DNA of 6,601 nt from Lachnospiraceae bacterium (lineage in GTDB: Bacteria; Bacillota_A; Clostridia; Lachnospirales; Lachnospiraceae), in assembly GCA_017553965.1 (NCBI GenBank), contig JAFZJK010000140.1, positions 1 through 6,601 on the forward strand, written 5' to 3'. The position numbers and the translations under genes are program-made. This document shows positions 4,738 through 6,601 of the stretch, piece after piece. Each line of letters begins with the position of its first letter. The first letter of the stretch is position 1. The notes under the pieces were generated by a model. The model ran no database searches and was not told the DNA's origin. It was given only the letters and a program-made list of their open reading frames with translations.

Positions 4738-6589
4738 AGAAAGTAAAGATAATCCGCTCCATAAAGAATTTGGTTTATGGAGCAATACTAAATACGTACT
4801 TGGGAAAGCAAAGAAATACTGTCCGTCAGCACTGGGACTGGCGGCCGTAGGTATGGTAGCTTCATCCATGCTCCAGTATTTCTGGGGAGTATTTGGAAAG
4901 TACGTACTTGATATAATAGAAAACGGGGTTGATGATGACGTAAAAAGGCACAACCTTATCGTATTTTTGCTGGTGGCGGGAAGTATAACCACTGTTCTTA
5001 TATTAAGCAATACGGTATCCGGTTCGCTCACCTGGTATAAATACATAGATATCCGTATGCGCGTGATCAGTGAGAGAGTAAGCCGTGTGCTGAGTCTTAA
5101 CTACGAGATACTTGAAAGGCCGGATGTACTTGATATGCATGAACGTGCACTGGAATCGTGTAATGATAATCAAAACGGCTTTGAAGGTATGCTGCATATC
5201 ATACCCGAATTGGGACAAAACCTGCTCACGGTCATAGTAACCTTTGTAGCTGTTACGGTGCTTGACTATAGGCTTATAATCTGTCTGGTGTTTTTAGCTA
5301 TCATCCAGTTTTTGTACTACAGAAGGATAGTTAAAAAAGACAAAGAGGAAGTCTGGGACCAGCTCTCTCCGATATGGCGTAAGATCGGCTATATGTCAAG
5401 AGTTACACAGGATTTTGAATATGCCAAAGATATCCGTTTATTTGGACTTGGCAAGTATCTGGTAAAAAAGCAGAAAAAGATATTCAGTGAAAAAGAAGAA
5501 AAAATGGACAAACATTACAATATGTGGTCCGGACATGCTTATTTTGCCTCATTACTTACCATGATCACCAAAGGACTGGTATATGCGGTACTCTTTTATG
5601 CGGTTATAAAGAAGGATCTTACCATAGGAAACTTTACGATGTTCCTCGCATTAGCCACCGCGTTTTCGCAGAGTCTTCCGTTTTTACTCTTGAGATTCGG
5701 CGACTACAAGAAATGTTCGTTAAGAGTTGATGATCTGAGAACTTTTATGGAGCTGGATATAATCAAAAAGGAAGATACGCTCCCTCTTCCCAAGGCAGAT
5801 TCTTATGTTATCGAGTTTAAGGATGTAAGCTACAAATACCTTAAGGCTGAAAAGTATGCGTTAAAGCACTTGAATCTTAAGATAAATGCAGGTGAAAGAC
5901 TGGCAGTGGTAGGACTTAACGGTGCCGGTAAGACGACCATGATAAAGCTGCTTCTCCGTCTTTACGATCCCACAGAGGGCATGATCACGCTAAACGGTGT
6001 GGATATAAAGAAATACGACCGTGAGGAGTATTACAAGCTGTTTGCACCTGTATTCCAGGATGTGGAGACCTTTGCATTCCCCATAGCAGAAAACGTTTCT
6101 ATGAAAACCGGCGCTGATACCGATAAGGACAGAGTCATAAAGGCACTTGATGAGGCCGGACTTAATGAAAAGATAGAGGGCCTAAAAAAAGGTATCGATA
6201 CGTACATCACCAATATAGTGGAAGATGACGGAATAGATCTGTCAGGCGGTGAGAAGCAGAAGCTTGCACTGGCAAGAGCCCTGTACAAAGACGCTGATGT
6301 TGTGGTACTTGACGAGCCTACCTCAGCACTTGATGCCATAGCTGAACAGCAGCTGTATGAACGCTTTGACAGGATGATCGGAAAGAAGTCGGCGGTATAT
6401 ATATCTCATAGACTGGCTTCTACAAGATTCTGCGATAATATAGCGATGTTCAAGGATGGAGAGATGATAGAATACGGTTCATTTGATGAACTTATGTCTA
6501 AGAACGGGGAATACGCCAATATGTTCAATATCCAGGCGAAATATTATAATGAAGAGGAAACACCTGATCCGTCGCAAAAAGCAGACTGA
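4724..6589 (+). CDS. ABC exporter half-transporter (membrane domain fused to ATPase)
   Basis: A 621-residue exporter-type ABC protein. Membrane helices are visible at about 36-57, 77-99, 164-183, 184-200, 275-297 and 300-323. The ATPase domain (from about 361) has all motifs: A-loop Tyr372, Walker A GLNGAGKTT (397-405), Q-loop Gln445, signature LSGGE (506-510), Walker B VVVLDE with catalytic Glu531, D-loop SALD (534-537) and switch His562. It should hydrolyse ATP and export a substrate from the cytoplasm; the substrate cannot be read from sequence. Length is close to that usual for such half-transporters (about 580-620), with an acidic tail after 608. It must dimerise, with itself or with a partner. 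An SD two bases after the stop suggests a following gene, possibly the partner. GAGGT lies 5 bases before its ATG, inside the XRE gene. Regulation is probably by the upstream XRE protein; drug, peptide or lipid export are all possible. Confidence 0.95.
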   Translation: MAEYKESKDNPLHKEFGLWSNTKYVLGKAKKYCPSALGLAAVGMVASSMLQYFWGVFGKYVLDIIENGVDDDVKRHNLIVFLLVAGSITTVLILSNTVSGSLTWYKYIDIRMRVISERVSRVLSLNYEILERPDVLDMHERALESCNDNQNGFEGMLHIIPELGQNLLTVIVTFVAVTVLDYRLIICLVFLAIIQFLYYRRIVKKDKEEVWDQLSPIWRKIGYMSRVTQDFEYAKDIRLFGLGKYLVKKQKKIFSEKEEKMDKHYNMWSGHAYFASLLTMITKGLVYAVLFYAVIKKDLTIGNFTMFLALATAFSQSLPFLLLRFGDYKKCSLRVDDLRTFMELDIIKKEDTLPLPKADSYVIEFKDVSYKYLKAEKYALKHLNLKINAGERLAVVGLNGAGKTTMIKLLLRLYDPTEGMITLNGVDIKKYDREEYYKLFAPVFQDVETFAFPIAENVSMKTGADTDKDRVIKALDEAGLNEKIEGLKKGIDTYITNIVEDDGIDLSGGEKQKLALARALYKDADVVVLDEPTSALDAIAEQQLYERFDRMIGKKSAVYISHRLASTRFCDNIAMFKDGEMIEYGSFDELMSKNGEYANMFNIQAKYYNEEETPDPSQKAD

Positions 6590-6590
6590 T

Positions 6591-6596
6591 GAGGTG
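6591..6596 (+). promoter_or_regulatory. Shine-Dalgarno of a gene starting beyond the right edge
   Basis: GAGGTG begins one base after the stop of the ABC gene. No start codon in SD range fits in the remaining 5 bases, so a further gene most likely starts just outside the window in the same operon. In this context a second ABC half-transporter is the first guess (inference). Confidence 0.55.
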
Positions 6597-6601
6597 TGAC
6601 A

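Noticed and set aside
4609..5046. 145-codon minus-strand ORF across the XRE-ABC junction
   Set aside because: Antisense shadow of two well-supported genes, with no promoter or SD.

Overview
The window looks like chromosomal DNA from a Gram-positive Clostridia species, most likely a Lachnospiraceae member of the Butyrivibrio/Roseburia type. This is inferred from strong GGAGG-type ribosome binding sites, TTGACA/TATAAT-like promoters with 17-bp spacers, moderate-to-low GC content, and the gene families present. No rRNA, tRNA, CRISPR array, transposase or phage gene was seen.

Layout, left to right. (1) Positions 1-722 (+): the 3' part of a membrane histidine-kinase-like protein whose frame is open to the left edge. 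The phospho-acceptor His of the H-box is Asn and the ATP-binding boxes are missing, so it looks like a pseudokinase. (2) Positions 777-1403 (+): a fusion of an MmcQ/YjbR-like domain with an alkylguanine-DNA alkyltransferase domain. Its active-site motif is PCFRV instead of PCHRV. (3) A strong hairpin at 1486-1520 separates it from a convergent minus-strand operon: an SPFH/Band 7 membrane protein (start at 2816) followed by a small ribbon-helix-helix (RHH) DNA-binding protein (1526-1723). (4) A 317-bp divergent intergenic region holds two well-formed sigma-A-like promoters. The minus-strand promoter is overlaid by four GATATC-centred palindromes. (5) Positions 3134-3550 (+): a four-helix small membrane protein of unknown function, ended by an intrinsic terminator closely related to the first hairpin. 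(6) Positions 3808-6589 (+): an XRE-type regulator whose last codons overlap an ABC exporter half-transporter. A further Shine-Dalgarno (SD) sequence at the right edge implies that at least one more gene follows in the operon.

How the parts may work together. The SPFH and RHH genes form one transcription unit, and the palindromes on its promoter make autoregulation by the RHH protein a concrete, testable idea. The XRE regulator probably controls its own ABC exporter operon; its promoter region carries an 11-bp direct repeat and a 12-bp palindrome. The most notable signals are the promoter-embedded palindrome array, the altered catalytic residues in both the kinase-like and the alkyltransferase proteins, and the near-identical hairpin terminators. 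None of these proves a new system; each is a specific hypothesis.
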